The position numbers and the translations under genes were made by a program. From a bacterium (lineage in GTDB: Bacteria; Patescibacteria; JAEDAM01; Absconditabacterales; Absconditicoccaceae): 64,000 nt of DNA. Positions 22,017 through 33,209 of the stretch are shown in pieces (position 1 is the stretch's first letter; every line of letters starts with the position of its first letter). The stretch is taken from contig JAUMYK010000002.1 in NCBI GenBank assembly GCA_030528665.1, forward strand, positions 1-64,000, given 5' to 3'. The notes below the pieces were generated by a model. That model saw nothing but the letters and a program-made list of their open reading frames with translations, searched no databases and had not been told where the DNA came from.

Positions 22017-22532
22017 ATGAAAAAAAGAAATATTTTTAAGAGCTTGAGGACTTTGGTTTTCGCTCTTGTAGGACTGGTTTTGGCTGGAGGTATATTTTTT
22101 GCCTGTCAAAATCATAATGATGATACTCCTGAGAGAGATGCACTTTTGCAAGAGGGCGTGGAATATCCTATCCCTGAAAATGCAATAGTCTTAGTAGAGC
22201 CAATTAGATTTGTTCAAGAAGGGGAACTTGGTTGGTATGATACGGAGGGTAAGGGAGATCCAGTTTGGTTTGGAGGTGCAGCATTTTATTATCTGCCAAA
22301 GGATATTAAAAACTATGAGGTATTTTCTCGCTTGATTCAAGGAGATAAAGAGGTGCCTTATACGATTTTGAAAATCACCTTAGGAGAACAAAAAGAAGCT
22401 ACAACTCTTGGTACGCCGATTGTTAATGTAGAGCTTCCTACTTCAGATGAACTTCAGGAAGTTGAAAAGATATACGCAAATACAAACTTAACAAGGCGCT
22501 TAAAAATAGAAAATTTTGTTATATCGGAATAA
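22017..22532 (+). CDS. Putative lipoprotein
   Basis: 171 residues. A basic start is followed by a hydrophobic stretch to Cys30 (IFFAC), a plausible lipobox though Ala-Cys is preceded by Phe. The mature part is acidic and contains Trp/Tyr-rich segments; no family recognised. AT-rich leader without a strong Shine-Dalgarno. It precedes the rseP-like gene by 116 bases. Confidence 0.6.
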   Translation: MKKRNIFKSLRTLVFALVGLVLAGGIFFACQNHNDDTPERDALLQEGVEYPIPENAIVLVEPIRFVQEGELGWYDTEGKGDPVWFGGAAFYYLPKDIKNYEVFSRLIQGDKEVPYTILKITLGEQKEATTLGTPIVNVELPTSDELQEVEKIYANTNLTRRLKIENFVISE

Positions 22533-22648
22533 TAAAATAAGCACTATTTTATTCTTAATTATATTTTTTTGTGGTTTTCTTCTCTTGCATTTGGAGGTAA
22601 AATATCTACACTTTGAGTCAGGTTTTTTATTTTTTTTGAAAATGATAT

Positions 22649-23845
22649 ATGTTAGGTATTATCTTATGAATAGTGCTTTTTATGGTCTTGGTGATTTTGC
22701 ATGAATTGGGGCATTTTTGGGCTGCCAAAAAATCTGGTGTGAAGGTCAAAGAGTTTGGAATCTGAATGCCTCCTAAAATTTGTACTCTCTGGACTGATAG
22801 GTCAGGGACTGATTATACGCTCAATTGGATTCCTTTGGGAGGATTTGTTTCACTCAAGGGGGAGGATGGAAGCGATCCAAATGAAGCTGATGCTCCTGAT
22901 GCCTTTCAAAATGCTAAGCTCTACAAAAAATTGATTATTATTTTGGCTGGGGTGGCGATGAATTTTTTGGTTGCTTTCCTTATTTTTACGACCCTCTTTA
23001 CTATAGGAATCAAGCCAATTACTGTCTTGCCTGAGCGTATTCATGGGATTTATCCGCAGAGTTATCTGACTCCTAGTATGTCGTTTCTTGAGCAAGAGGG
23101 GCTTTTGCGTGGTAAGCTCGAGACAGGACCTGCGGTGATTGAAAATATTTTGGTAGGTGGGATTGCTGATCAGCTAAAATTGCCTTTGGGAGCGGAGATT
23201 CTTGAGGTAGATGGGCAGTCGGTTGATTCTCTGACACTTGCTTCTACGTTGCAAAACTTGGATACTCAGCAGACTCATCAGTTGTTGATCGTAGAAGAAG
23301 GGGCAGAAAAAAGGCTGACTTTTGATTGTCAGGAGAGTTGTATGCTTGGAGTCGTGTTGACTCAATATGGTGATCTTGAGGTTTTGCCGATCAAATTTCC
23401 CTTACCTCAGGCGATGCTTGCTGCGCTCAAGGAAATTAAGTGAGAACGAAATATGACCATGGGCGCATTGGCAAATATCGGAAAGAAACTTTTTTCATTT
23501 GATGCTCAATTGAGCAAGGAAGCTTTGCAACAGCTGACCTGACCTCTAGGAGCTGTGAAATTCGGAGAGAAGCTTTTGGATAGTTATGGATTTTTGATTT
23601 TCCTTGGTTTTGGAGGGATGCTTTCTTTGGCTCTGGCTTTTTTCAATATTTTACCGATCCCAGCGCTTGATGGAGGGAGATTTTGGATGGTCTTGATACA
23701 GCATATTTTTAGGATCAAAAAGGAGAAATTTGCCCTGATTGATGGATGGGTAAATACGGTATTCTTTTGGTTTTTGATGCTGATTGGATTGGTAATTTTA
23801 TTGAAAGATTTAGTAGTATGGCGAGGATTGCGTTTGCCGTTTTAG
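22649..23845 (+). CDS. rseP: Site-2 intramembrane metalloprotease RseP-like (M50)
   Basis: 398 residues. The first helix carries the zinc motif HELGH (residues 18-22) followed by [20 protein letters not shown]. The second motif is [14 protein letters not shown] near 334-347, whose Asp is the third zinc ligand. One PDZ-like domain lies between about 165 and 260. UGA at 22667, 22763, 23441 and 23540 are Gly, and the start at 22649 is needed to include the HELGH helix. Such enzymes cut membrane-anchored regulators or remnant signal peptides. Confidence 0.93.
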
Positions 23846-23858
23846 TCTGCCGTGAGTA

Positions 23859-23881
23859 GAGGACTTGATGTCCTTTTTTTA
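23859..23881 (+). terminator. Terminator after rseP
   Basis: Stem GGAC / GTCC with loop TTGAT followed by seven T, 15 bases after the stop. Confidence 0.6.
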
Positions 23882-23898
23882 TTTTTGTAGGAAGAAAA

Positions 23899-24708
23899 AT
23901 GAAAAGAAAAATCTGATTTGTAGTGATGGTTTTTATTGTTTTGTTAGGAAGCAGTGTGGGTGCTTATAGCTCACAGACCGAGGGATTTATTAGTGCTTTT
24001 GAGCGTGAGCTTGCCTCCAAAAATGCGACAGAAAAAAAACAGTATTTGCAGGCATTGTCTGCGATTTTGAGTGATCCTCAGGTACAAAAAAAATCTGAAG
24101 TGCGTATTTTGGTACAGGAACTTTTGCATTGGACTCAGTATAAATTGACTGGCAAAAAGCAGGATTTGCAGATTTCTCGTTCCTCAGATGGGCAGTCATA
24201 TATCCATTTGGCAGGGATTGATGCGGAAATCCTTAGACAGACCTGGCTTCAGTGGCATAATGATGCGAGAATTGAGCAGGGATTGCCTCCTTTGCAATAT
24301 CATAGTGAATTGGAGAGATCGGCTACGCTATGGTCTGAGTATCAAGTTGCAAATGGCTATGTAGGACATAAGAGAAAAGCAGATGATGGCTATTACAATT
24401 ATGCATCACTGCAGGAATGGTTTGCTGAGCTGGGGATTCGTTTTGCGAGTCCAGGTCGTGGAAGATCAGCTTTTTCTGAAAGTATGGGCTATAGAGGATA
24501 TCGTTGTTCGAGTGCGGATTGTAGCTCGGCAATGATTGAGGTAACCAAAAAGACTTTTGATGCTTTTATGAGAGAGGGAGCAAATGGAGCGCATTACAAG
24601 GCGATTATGATGCCTCACTATACGCAGATGGGAGTTGGCTTTGCTATAGATCAGCAAAAAAATATGGTTTATACGACAATTCATTATGCTGCTGATATCA
24701 TTAACTAA
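23899..24708 (+). CDS. Secreted CAP/SCP-domain protein
   Basis: 269 residues with a signal peptide (MKRKIGFVVMVFIVLLG then SSVGA; the Gly after KRKI is UGA). The CAP domain spans about 105-265: WLQWHNDARIEQGLPPL, SATLWSEYQ, the His of YVGHKRK, F-S-E-S-M-G-Y, HYKAIMMPHYTQMGVGF. CAP (cysteine-rich secretory/PR-1) proteins are extracellular; bacterial roles are mostly unknown. The domain lies at the C-terminus after a helical N-terminal region. Confidence 0.88.
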
Positions 24709-24830
24709 ATCGATATCCGTGCATGTATATGATGCTAAAGTCAGACTTTTATTTTTTTTGAAAAATCTCTTGCATATCTATGCAAAAACCGTAAAAGGGG
24801 AGTGTATTTATATTCTAATTGCCATCTGTG

Positions 24831-25199
24831 ATGACAAAAAAAGAAAAAACTATGGGACAGAAAGTTGATGAAATGACAAATAAAATCTCTGAAGTAAGTG
24901 CAGAACTGAGTGAAAAAATTGAGGAAAAGGCTGAAGAGACCAAGAAAGTTGCACTTGGAGTAGCAAAATGGTGGAAATCTTCTTCGACAGAGGAGTTGAT
25001 TACTACGATTTTGGGAGGAATTTTGATCTTGTGGGCGCTTTGGCATTTGAGAAGTATTGTTTGGGGGATTCTTTTGCTTTTGGCTGGAGTAGCTTTGGTA
25101 ACTGGTATGTTTAACTCTTATGTGAAGTCTGGGATTGATACTGTGACTAAAAAGACTAGCAAAAAAGCAAAGAAAGAAAAATCTGATAAAAAAGACTAG
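24831..25199 (+). CDS. Small membrane protein with charged termini
   Basis: 122 residues from ATG 24831 (ATG 24819 is upstream in frame). The first 45 residues are an amphipathic, glutamate/lysine-rich helix likely to form a coiled coil. Two membrane helices follow near 58-95 and then a Lys-rich tail. No family recognised. Confidence 0.6.
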   Translation: MTKKEKTMGQKVDEMTNKISEVSAELSEKIEEKAEETKKVALGVAKWWKSSSTEELITTILGGILILWALWHLRSIVWGILLLLAGVALVTGMFNSYVKSGIDTVTKKTSKKAKKEKSDKKD

Positions 25200-25242
25200 T
25201 TTGTTTTGTGACAGGATCACTCTAGAGAGACGCTTTTATACC

Positions 25243-25280
25243 TAAGCCGACTTATCTTTTGTGATAAGCAGGCTTTTGTT
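25243..25280 (+). terminator. Terminator
   Basis: AAGCCGACTTATC pairs with GATAAGCAGGCTT (one internal mismatch), then TTTTGTTTTG. It ends the transcript of the small membrane protein gene. Confidence 0.65.
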
Positions 25281-25344
25281 TTGAAAATGAAAATCGGAGC
25301 AATAGAGCGTATTTTGGATTTTTAGTTTGATTGGGAAAGTGCTA

Positions 25345-25758
25345 ATGACACAGGAGGAAAGGAAAACTTTTGTCAATAATATTGTGAGATTGATTATAGG
25401 ATTGCTCCTGTTAACGACCTGTTTTCTCTATTTGCGTCAAAATCACGCTGAAAAAATTGCATTGTATTCAGGTTTTGAACTGATTTTTCAAAAAGCGGAA
25501 GTGACTTTTTACAATCTAATTGGGAAAAATTGAGATATTATTGATCAGAAATATAGATTGGAAGATCAGTATTTAGAGTTGATTCATTTGGCAGAGGAAA
25601 AGGGGTGTTCGGATGCTCAGTTTTTGTCAGAATTGCACAATACCTATGCTCAGCTCTTGGATGAAAAAAAGAGTAATATTGAGCAGTATATCGGGAGGTA
25701 TAGGATTTTGGGAAGTGAGTTTCAAAATAGGATCGAGGCAGAGCGCTGTTCCTCCTAA
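25345..25758 (+). CDS. Single-helix membrane-anchored protein
   Basis: 137 residues: a short charged N-terminus, one membrane helix (about 12-33), then a helical hydrophilic domain. UGA at 25531 is Gly and joins two fragments. Preceded by GGGAAAG. The arrangement recalls FtsL/DivIC-like small proteins, but there is no sequence motif to support that. Confidence 0.55.
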
Positions 25759-25791
25759 ATGCAAGTTTTAATGTATTGAAGTAAAACATAT

Positions 25792-26406
25792 ATGATTATT
25801 GGAGTAGATATTGATGAAGTATTATCTGAGACCTTGGACTATGTCCTTGCTTATCATAATTACCAGATCAAGGGGCTTCCATTGCAGAGACAGGATATGG
25901 TCGAGTATTATATCCCGAGTGTTCCTGGATTTGAGCAGATAGAAAAGCAGGATGCAGTCAGTTTTTTTACTGATGGAATGTTGGATCCGCATCGTGGAGA
26001 AGGTTTACAGCCAGTTGAGGGTGCGAGAGCGGTCTTGGAAAAGGCGAAGGAAGCAGGGCATCGTTTGATTGCGATCACAGCGAGGGGACCTTTGGTACAG
26101 GAGGCAACGCTGGCTTGGATGCAGGAGTATTATGGAGATTTGTTTGATGAGGTGGTATTTTGTAATTATCATGATTCTTCTTATCCTCAGCAGACCAAGC
26201 AAGAGGTATGCCATAATCGTGGAGTAGAAGTGATGGTCGATGATAATTTGCATTATGCAAGGGATTTGGCAAAGGCTGGGATTCCTGTATATCTGATAGA
26301 TCGTCCGTGGAATCAGCAGTATCGTCCAGAGAGTGATTTGGGTATCAAAAAGGTTGTGAGTCGAGCAGAGATTGATTTTGCGGTGTTGCCAGCTTTTGGA
26401 GTTTAA
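25792..26406 (+). CDS. 5'(3')-deoxyribonucleotidase-like HAD hydrolase
   Basis: 204 residues, HAD phosphatase of the NT5C (5' nucleotidase, deoxy) type. Motif I is GVDIDEVLSETL (nucleophile Asp6, acid Asp8). ITARGPL is motif II, and VMVDDNLHYA near residue 145 is motif IV. Near the end KKVVSWAEIDF is obtained if CGA (26362-26364) is Trp, as usual in this family's tail. It removes phosphate from (deoxy)nucleoside monophosphates. Starts 33 bases after the previous gene. Confidence 0.85.
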   Translation: MIIGVDIDEVLSETLDYVLAYHNYQIKGLPLQRQDMVEYYIPSVPGFEQIEKQDAVSFFTDGMLDPHRGEGLQPVEGARAVLEKAKEAGHRLIAITARGPLVQEATLAWMQEYYGDLFDEVVFCNYHDSSYPQQTKQEVCHNRGVEVMVDDNLHYARDLAKAGIPVYLIDRPWNQQYRPESDLGIKKVVSRAEIDFAVLPAFGV

Positions 26407-26465
26407 GTATTATATAGGATATGTTGTAGTTTTCTGTGGTTTGTTTGTCATAAGAAAAAAAGAAA

Positions 26466-26495
26466 AGCCTGAATGTTGAGTTCAGACTTTTTTTG
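26466..26495 (+). terminator. Terminator after the nucleotidase
   Basis: Stem GCCTGAA / TTCAGAC (one G-U or mismatch) with a 7-base loop and seven T. Confidence 0.7.
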
Positions 26496-26524
26496 ATAGT
26501 TGTTATTCTGAGGTTGTTTTGTTT

Positions 26525-26557
26525 GTTATTCCGGACTTGATCCAGAATCTCCACTTT
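26525..26557. repeat. Family A palindrome
   Basis: ATTCCGGACTTGATCCAGAAT, a copy of the palindrome seen at several other intergenic sites; it directly adjoins a MITE-like copy. Confidence 0.6.
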
Positions 26558-26802
26558 GATGAATAAAGGAGGCGTTTCGCCCTCTTTAAACCACCCGACT
26601 CATTTTTTGAGCGCAAAATCCCGCATCGGAGTGCGGGACATGATCCCGCAAAAATGTTTTCTCCAGTAGTGCAAGTAAGTAAACTTGTTTCTCACGAACA
26701 AACTACGAAAGCTCACTCCCTCCCACTTCGTGGGTTCCGGGGTCGTTCGCTAGAGTTTTTCCTGACTTTCAAGGGAGCCTACGGAACTTGCTTGTACTGG
26801 AG
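26558..26802 (+). repeat. MITE-like repeat, copy 3
   Basis: Same organisation as the copies at 5023 and 6531, with about 85 percent visual identity in the terminal part and an inserted CCCGCATCGGAGTGCGGG hairpin near 26621. Bases 26803-26869 between it and the next terminator show no gene. Confidence 0.6.
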
Positions 26803-26869
26803 GGGGATTTCTCTTGTTATTTGGGGGAAGGGCAGGGGGAAATTAGTAGAGTATAGATTCTTATTTACA

Positions 26870-26912
26870 AAAAAGCCCGCAGAAAAGACTCTTTTTCTCT
26901 CTTGCGGACTTA
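26870..26912 (-). terminator. Terminator of the secreted Cys-rich protein gene
   Basis: GTCCGCA / TGCGGGC stem on the minus strand followed by six T, 17 bases beyond the stop at 26928. Confidence 0.75.
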
Positions 26913-26927
26913 GTTTTGGGATAGGAT

Positions 26928-27689
26928 TTATCCGAGGACTGAGCTGAGATATATCCCAATATACCTTGTAGCTAGGTCATTACTGATTGTGAAATTTTCT
27001 ATAAGCGTTTTGATTTTTGCTTGAGTAGCTGGTTGTGTAGCTTTGATTTTTTTTGCAAGTCCATCAAGTACTGCGATATTTTTTGCTCCAAGTGCATCCT
27101 TGGCAAGCTCGAGTTCGATCAAGCCTATCGCTGCAATTGTGGTAGATGGAGTAGTTGGAGATATGGCTTGTGGAGCTGGGGCTGTGTTTGTGGTTGTTGC
27201 AGGCGGTGTTGTTGTAGGGTTTGGAATACATTTTGTCTCTCAGAGATTCCAGTGGTATCCTGGTTTGCAGATGCAGCTTTTGTCGTTATCGTATGGGGAT
27301 TGATATGCTCCTGCCCCAAAAGCTTGTTCACAGCTCTTGCCTCGGTATCTTCCCTCAAGGTCTCTGTCTTCATCAAAATTGGAGTCTACATCTTGTATAG
27401 TGCAACTTTTTCCATTGCTAAAGGTAATAGTATCTCCATCATCAAAATAGGTATTTTTCCCAAAATGGGCAGTTACATATTGTCCTGTTTGTTGTTTTAA
27501 CTCTGGGCAGTTGAGGAAGCTGATCTCAAAAGGACCAAAATCGTTATTGAAGATGAGTGCTTTATTGCCTTGAACTTCTTCTACTAGAAAGCTTGCTAAA
27601 GTTGGTGGCATCATAGCAGAGGTTCCCATTAGACTCAAGAGTGCTATGCTAGTACCAATACTGAAAAAATGTATCAGGTTTTTTTTCAT
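26928..27689 (-). CDS. Secreted protein with EGF-like cysteine cluster
   Basis: 253 residues. Signal peptide (MKKNLIHFFSIGTSIALLS then LMGTSA). Residues about 95-160 hold six Cys in an EGF-like pattern ending SCICKPGYHWNLGETKC, where the Gly after WNL is UGA (27240-27242). A Pro/Thr/Ala-rich linker follows, then a helical C-terminal segment of about 65 residues. The Cys-rich unit resembles the short modules of surface proteins in this clade. Function unknown. Confidence 0.7.
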
Positions 27690-27795
27690 TTTTTCTTGAT
27701 AAAAGGATAAATACTTACTTGTAGCTATTCTTAAGGATAATGCAAATGATTCTGTCTTTTGGGAGATAGATGGGAATGGAAGTGAGAGTAGGAGC

Positions 27796-28182
27796 TTAAT
27801 ATTTGATGCGGAGGAGTTCGTATTTGACTGGGTAGTGGGCAAGATAGTTTTTGATGAGGAGTTCGTTTCTATTGAGTTGAGAGTTTCCGCTTTTGATCTC
27901 AAGAAAAATGATGTCTTTGAGCTTGCCCTGCGAGAGACCGTCAAATACGACATAGTCTACGCCTTTGCCCAAAAATACAATATCTTTGGTATGATAGGGG
28001 AATTCTGGGAGGAGGGGAGTGAGTTTTTCGGTGACTTCTCAGAGGATGGTGCTGCGAGACTGGCGTACTGCAGTTTTTCTGAGTTGAGCGATTTTTTGAT
28101 GAAATCTGAGGGTGGCGATGAGATAGGCAATCAAGGCAGAACCGAGGGCTACGAGGAGCAGTGGGATAAAATCAGTTTTCAT
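27796..28182 (-). CDS. Holliday-junction-resolvase-like endonuclease, membrane anchored
   Basis: 128 residues. An N-terminal helix (about 5-24) is followed by the PF10107-type domain: LLPEFPYHTKDIVFLGKGVDYVVFDGL with the catalytic Asp in V-D-Y, then DIIFLEIKSGNSQLNRNE with the E-x-K of the restriction-like fold, and a final VKYELLRIK strand. One Gly is UGA. Family members are annotated as relatives of archaeal Holliday junction resolvases; activity unproved. Confidence 0.8.
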
Positions 28183-28317
28183 TTTTTTATGTAATTTAAA
28201 GAATGCTCAGTATAACTATTTATTTCTCTTTGTCAAAACTTTTTATGACAAATTTTATTCTTGATTTGCAAGGAAAATTCGCTACAAGTAAGCTATTTGT
28301 CTCCTAACCCTTATGTG

Positions 28318-28779
28318 ATGAGCGTGATTGCTAAAAATAAAAGAGCTACTTTTGACTATCAGATCGAAAAAGAGTATCAAGCCTGAATTGTTTTGAAGGG
28401 ATTTGAGGTCAAGGCTGTTAAAACGGGGCATATCAATATTCAGAATGCAGTTGTGACCTTAGATAAGCAGGAATTATGGCTTTACAATATGGATATTCCG
28501 TTGTATGAAAAGACTTCTCCGATCCTCGCACCCCATTATCAGGCAAAGGGGAAGAGAAAGCTTTTGTTGCATAAGAGGGAGATTGCTAAGATTGCAGCTG
28601 CTTTGGACAAGCCAGGTATGGTGCTTTTGGCATTAGAAGTTATTGTAAGCAAGTGAGGATTTATCAAGGTAAAGCTGGGGCTAGGGAAGTTGTTTAAAAA
28701 AGTAGAGAAAAAGCAGATACTCAAGGAGAGAGCTGTTAAAAAACAAATGGATAGGGAGATTGCTCAGTTGAGAGGCTAG
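28318..28779 (+). CDS. smpB: SsrA-binding protein SmpB
   Basis: 153 residues. KNKRATFDYQIEKEYQAGIVLKGFEVKAVKTGHINIQNA is the SmpB N-terminal core, with the Gly of QAGIVL encoded by UGA (28387). LLLHKREIAKI and a basic C-terminal tail follow. SmpB carries tmRNA to ribosomes stalled without a stop codon. This is notable in a genome with only UAA/UAG stops and next to a gene that may lack a usable stop (43635). Confidence 0.95.
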
Positions 28780-28817
28780 AGTGAAGTTTTACTCTTAATG
28801 TTGAATTTTTGGAATTC

Positions 28818-29405
28818 ATGATGGAAATAGTATACAAGCAGGGGATTTGTTATGCTAAGGCGGAAGTGAGAGAGGGGAAGGTCAGGTTGATTATTCCAGT
28901 ATCTCAGCAAGGGAATGAGGATTTTCTCCGTAGAATGCAGGCTTTGGGTGCGAAGCTTCAGCACAAGCTCGATAAAAAGCAAAAAAATCAGATTTTTACT
29001 TCTGAGTGAGTCCTGCTTTTTGGAGAGAGGGTGTCTTTGGGTGATTTGCCTCAGCTGGAGGAAAAGTGTGAATGGGAGCGTTTTTTTGCTGAAGAGTTGT
29101 TTGCCTATGCGGATCCCTTATTGCAAAAATATGCACAGCAGCTGGGATTTTCTCAGATTCCACTGCGTATTAGGCTGGTAAAGAGTAAATGGGGGTCTTG
29201 CAGTTATGACAATCGTATTATGCTCAATCAGCAACTGGTGCATCTGCCTACGAGATTGATTCAGTATGTGGTGGTGCATGAGGCTTGTCATCTGATTGAA
29301 AAAAACCACGCTCCTGGGTTTTGGCAGTTGGTAGCGTGATTTTTGCCTCAGTATAAAGTGTTGAGAAAAGAGCTTAGAAATCAGATTGTGATGGATGGGA
29401 AATAG
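28818..29405 (+). CDS. YgjP-like (SprT/M48-type) metallopeptidase
   Basis: 195 residues from ATG 28818 (ATG 28821 equally possible). The core is RLVKSKWGSCSYDNRIMLNQ, then VVVHEACHLIEKNHAPGFW, with zinc ligands His154, His158 and a later His, typical of the DUF45/YgjP family. UGA at 29007 and 29337 are Gly. The last 32 bases overlap, head to head, the end of the RND transporter gene on the other strand. Confidence 0.9.
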
Positions 29406-32400
29406 TGAGGTCACGAATACCTGTTTTGCTTCGTTTGTCATGGAGAAATTGGTTGTCCTCGCTTGTCCAAAAGCTATAGAGATTGCCTGCGATATAGAAG
29501 ATATATCCTAGGGTAAGGAGGATGAGCTGTGCTTGTGTGATAAGTTCAGGACTGATGCCAAGGAGGCTTAAGGATCGAGATCCGAGAAATGCAATCAGGA
29601 TTGGACTCAGAAAGAGTCAGATTTTTAGTGCAATTCTTTTAAGCATTTTGGCTGGAGAAGCGGGACTATGATCTATGCGATAGCTTTCAATGTTGATGAG
29701 TTTTTGTCTTCGGCTGGTTTTCCCTGTGGAGCTAGCTTTCATCTCTGCGGCGATGAGAAAGATGCTTCCCACGATGAGGAATGCTATAGTAGCGCTTTTG
29801 CTATAGAGGTTTTCCCAGAGTGAGACTCTCATGAGGATGCTGATCAGATAACAGCTAGCGAGCATTAGGAGCAATGCTAAGAGGAGGAGAAAAGGTTTGA
29901 TAACGGCTCTTTTGATAAGGAGTTTGAGTTTGTCTTGGTCATGGTAGAGTGCTGGCACAGAAAAGAGTGTCATAAAGGTCGCAATACTCAGCCCAAACAT
30001 AATGGTGTAGGCAAGTGGTGCAAAGAAGCCATCGCTTGTGAGGGTTGAGAGTCCGATCACGGTTGTGAGTGTGGTACTTAAAATGGGTTTAAGTCTGGAT
30101 TTTGCACTTTCTTTTATTGCTTGTGATCTGGTTTCTCAGTGTTTTTGGTTTTCATTTGCGGTATCAATCAGGATGATGGCATTGTTGACCACGATACCTG
30201 TGAGTGCGACAAAACCGATCATAAACATCATAGAATAGGGATGACCTGTAATGAGCATACCATAGGTTGCACCTGTGAATCCCATTATGATACTATAGCT
30301 AATGATCAATGGCTGACTATAACTATTGAATTGGAGTACCAAGATTGCAAAGATAATGATCAAGGAGAAGAAAAAGGCTCCTATAATCGCTATTAGTAGA
30401 TCAGCATTTTCTTGCGTTTCTCAGCCTTTTTCATAGCTGATGCCTGCTGGGAAATCGTAGCTTTCTGCAAAGGCGTAGAGCTGTGCGTTGATGAGTTCGG
30501 CTTTGATGTTTTTGTGGAGGTCGGAGCCGATGGTGATTGTGATGTTGCCTTTTTCTCTGGAGATGGTACTGATTGCTGGTTTAAAGACATAGTCTCAAAG
30601 TGTTCCAAGTGTTATTTTGCCTACTGGAGTATTGATAATGCTATTCATAAGTTGTTCTGGAGATGCCTGATCTGAGAAGTTTGCGTATTTGAGCGAGATG
30701 TCGTAGCTCTCATCTTGGACTTTAAGACTTCCAGCTTGGAGACCATTGAGTGCTAAGTACAGTTCAGGAGTGATCATTTTTGGGGTAAGGTTGAGAAGTG
30801 CTAGTTTCTCTTTATTGAGTTGGAAGACAAATTGTCAGGCTCCTTCTTCACTAGAGCTTTTGACATTTTTGGTTCCCGGAAGCGATGCAAGGTACTCTTT
30901 GAAATCTCTGGCAACTTTAGTTAGAGTATCTAATTGGCTATTATTTTCTGCTAGGAGTTTTATTCCAATAGTACTTCCTCATTGAGGTCAGTCTTTGTCT
31001 ACTGCTACGGTAACTTGAAAACCTTTGGTCATAAAAGTCTGAAATTGTTGAGCGAGTTCACTTTCGATTTGGAAGCTTGATCTTTTTCTCTCTGACTGAG
31101 GGAGGATGCGAATTGTTACAGTAATGGTATTGTTTTTGACTTTGGCAACATAATTTCTTAGCTCTGGAAGCTGTGCGAGGAGGGTATCAATATGAGGGAG
31201 CTGCTCTTTGGTAGTATCGTGCTGGAGACCTGATTTGCCTGCGAGCGTGATCGAGAGGTATTCATTGTCTGCAGCTGGCATCATAATAAAACCGATATGT
31301 GGACTGATAAATATTAAGGTTGCCAAAAAGATGATCAAGGGGATCAGGATCATAGTGATTCTATTATGTGCTGATTTGAGGATGTGCTTACTCTTTTGGC
31401 TGTATCGGTAATTGAGGCGAGAGAGGAGGCGGTGGTTTCGGCTTTCAGTTTGCTGGGAAGGGATTGAGGAGTTTGCGGTTTTATGTTTTCTTTCCTCTTG
31501 GAGGAGGAGTTGGAGGGAGGGGTTGAGGAGGGCTTCGGTATCAGGGTTTGCGTGATAGTGGTCAGGATTTTTTCTACTTTTGAAAAAGAGGCTGGGAGTG
31601 ATTGTCAGAGAAATGAAGAGTGAGGCGATCAAGGTAATGAAAATCGTGATCGGAATATAGGCAAGGAATGCGCCCATCACTCCAGGTAGGCTCATCATTG
31701 GCAGAAAAACGACTACGGTGGTAGCGGTACCTGAGATGAGAGAATTTTTGTAGGTTTTGACTGCTAAAAGTGCGGCATAAAGAGGGCGATATCCGAGTTT
31801 GATGTTTTCGTTGGCTCCTTGGATGATTACTGTAGCGGTATCAACAGCGATTCCTAAACAGATAATGAGTGAAAAATTGGTCAGGAAATTCATCGTATAG
31901 CCCAAACTATTGAGTACAAAGAAGGTGATGAAAAAAGCAAGGGGAATCGAGATTGTAGCCAAAAAAGATTCAAGCCCTCAGACAAAGAACCATACAATCG
32001 CAAACACGATCATTAGGGTAGTGATCATATTGATTGCGAGATTGGTATAATCTTCACGAAGAATTTCACCAAGATCAAGCGTATAAAAACTTTTGATCCC
32101 TTGGTAGCTGGATTTTTGGAGTTCTGCTTCAATCAGTTTTTTGGTTGTTTTTGAGGCTGAGAGGATGCTTGTTCCTGAGCGTTTATTGAAAGTAAGATTG
32201 AGTGCAGCTTTTCCGATGGCTTTTGGCTGGGATTCGGTGGTTCAGATTACAAGCGAGCTGTCTTGGTCATAATGCAGTTTGATCTCTGCAAGCTGATCAA
32301 GACGAATGGTTTTTCAGGTATTAAGAGGAATCTGGAGAGATTTGAGGTCTTGGAGGTCTTTGAATGTTCCATCGATTCTAAAGGAGTATTGCATGGTATC

Positions 32401-33108
32401 AATCCTATGTGTTCCAAGTGGTTGGTTGCTATTGTAGGATTGAATAAGATTTGCCAGGTAGGGGAGGCTCAGCCCAAGAGTTTCTAGTTTATGTTGATCA
32501 AATAAGACCTCTACTGTATAGTCTCAAGCACCTCAAATCACTATCGTATCGATGTTTCCTTTGCCTTCTAGGGCGTGTTTGAGGCTATCAGCTTTTGCTC
32601 TGAGAGCTTGGGGTGAGAGGTTTGTATCTTGACTATAGAGTATGAGATCAAACATTACTTTTCCACTAGTTTTGGTATCTAGCTCTGTGACAATAGGGTC
32701 TTTTGCCTCTTCTGGGAGGGAGAGCTGTTTGATAGCGTCTTGAATTTTTGTACTTAGATCACTTGCGTTGGTATCATTTTTGAGTTGAACGATGATATTG
32801 GAGACACTATCGGTAGCGGTAGCAGTGATTTTATCAATACCTTCTAGATTTTTGATGTTATCCGTGATTTTTTCGCTGATAAGGGTATCAATATCTTCAG
32901 GGCTTCCGCCTGGATACAGTGTCGTGATACTAATAATACCAAATTGGATCTCAGGCATTGATTCTTTTGGGATACGAATCATTGAAAAAATACCAATCAA
33001 GATGATCATACTCAGGAGGAGAAAAGTAGTTTTTCGTTGTTTGAGCCAAAATCAGAAAAAACCTGATGCAAGCTGGGATTTGATCTGAGCAAGTGAAGGA
33101 GTTGTCAT
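29374..33108 (-). CDS. RND-family efflux transporter (AcrB/HAE-like)
   Basis: 1244 residues in one frame with no UAA/UAG; about ten UGA are Gly. The N-terminus LLLSMIILIGIFSMIRIPKES and YPGGSPEDID are the RND signature. Transmembrane blocks include LGIAVDTATVIIQGANENI and later MIGFVALTGIVVNNAIILIDTANE, equivalent to the TM4 and TM10 regions; two periplasmic porter domains lie between. The C-terminus is extended by about 60 residues with extra helices. No adaptor (MFP) or outer-membrane channel gene adjoins it. Confidence 0.93.
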
Positions 33109-33209
33109 ATCTCTGAGCGACTAGGGACTAAAGTGATTTGAGTATGAGGATTTTCCTAGGAGTTTCAAGATTAGTTTTTGGTGGGGAGGTGTGGGGGTAT
33201 GAGGAGTGT

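Noticed and set aside
27835..28194. Plus-strand frame of 119 codons
   Set aside because: Antisense to the Holliday-junction-resolvase-like gene, which has catalytic motifs and a proper start.
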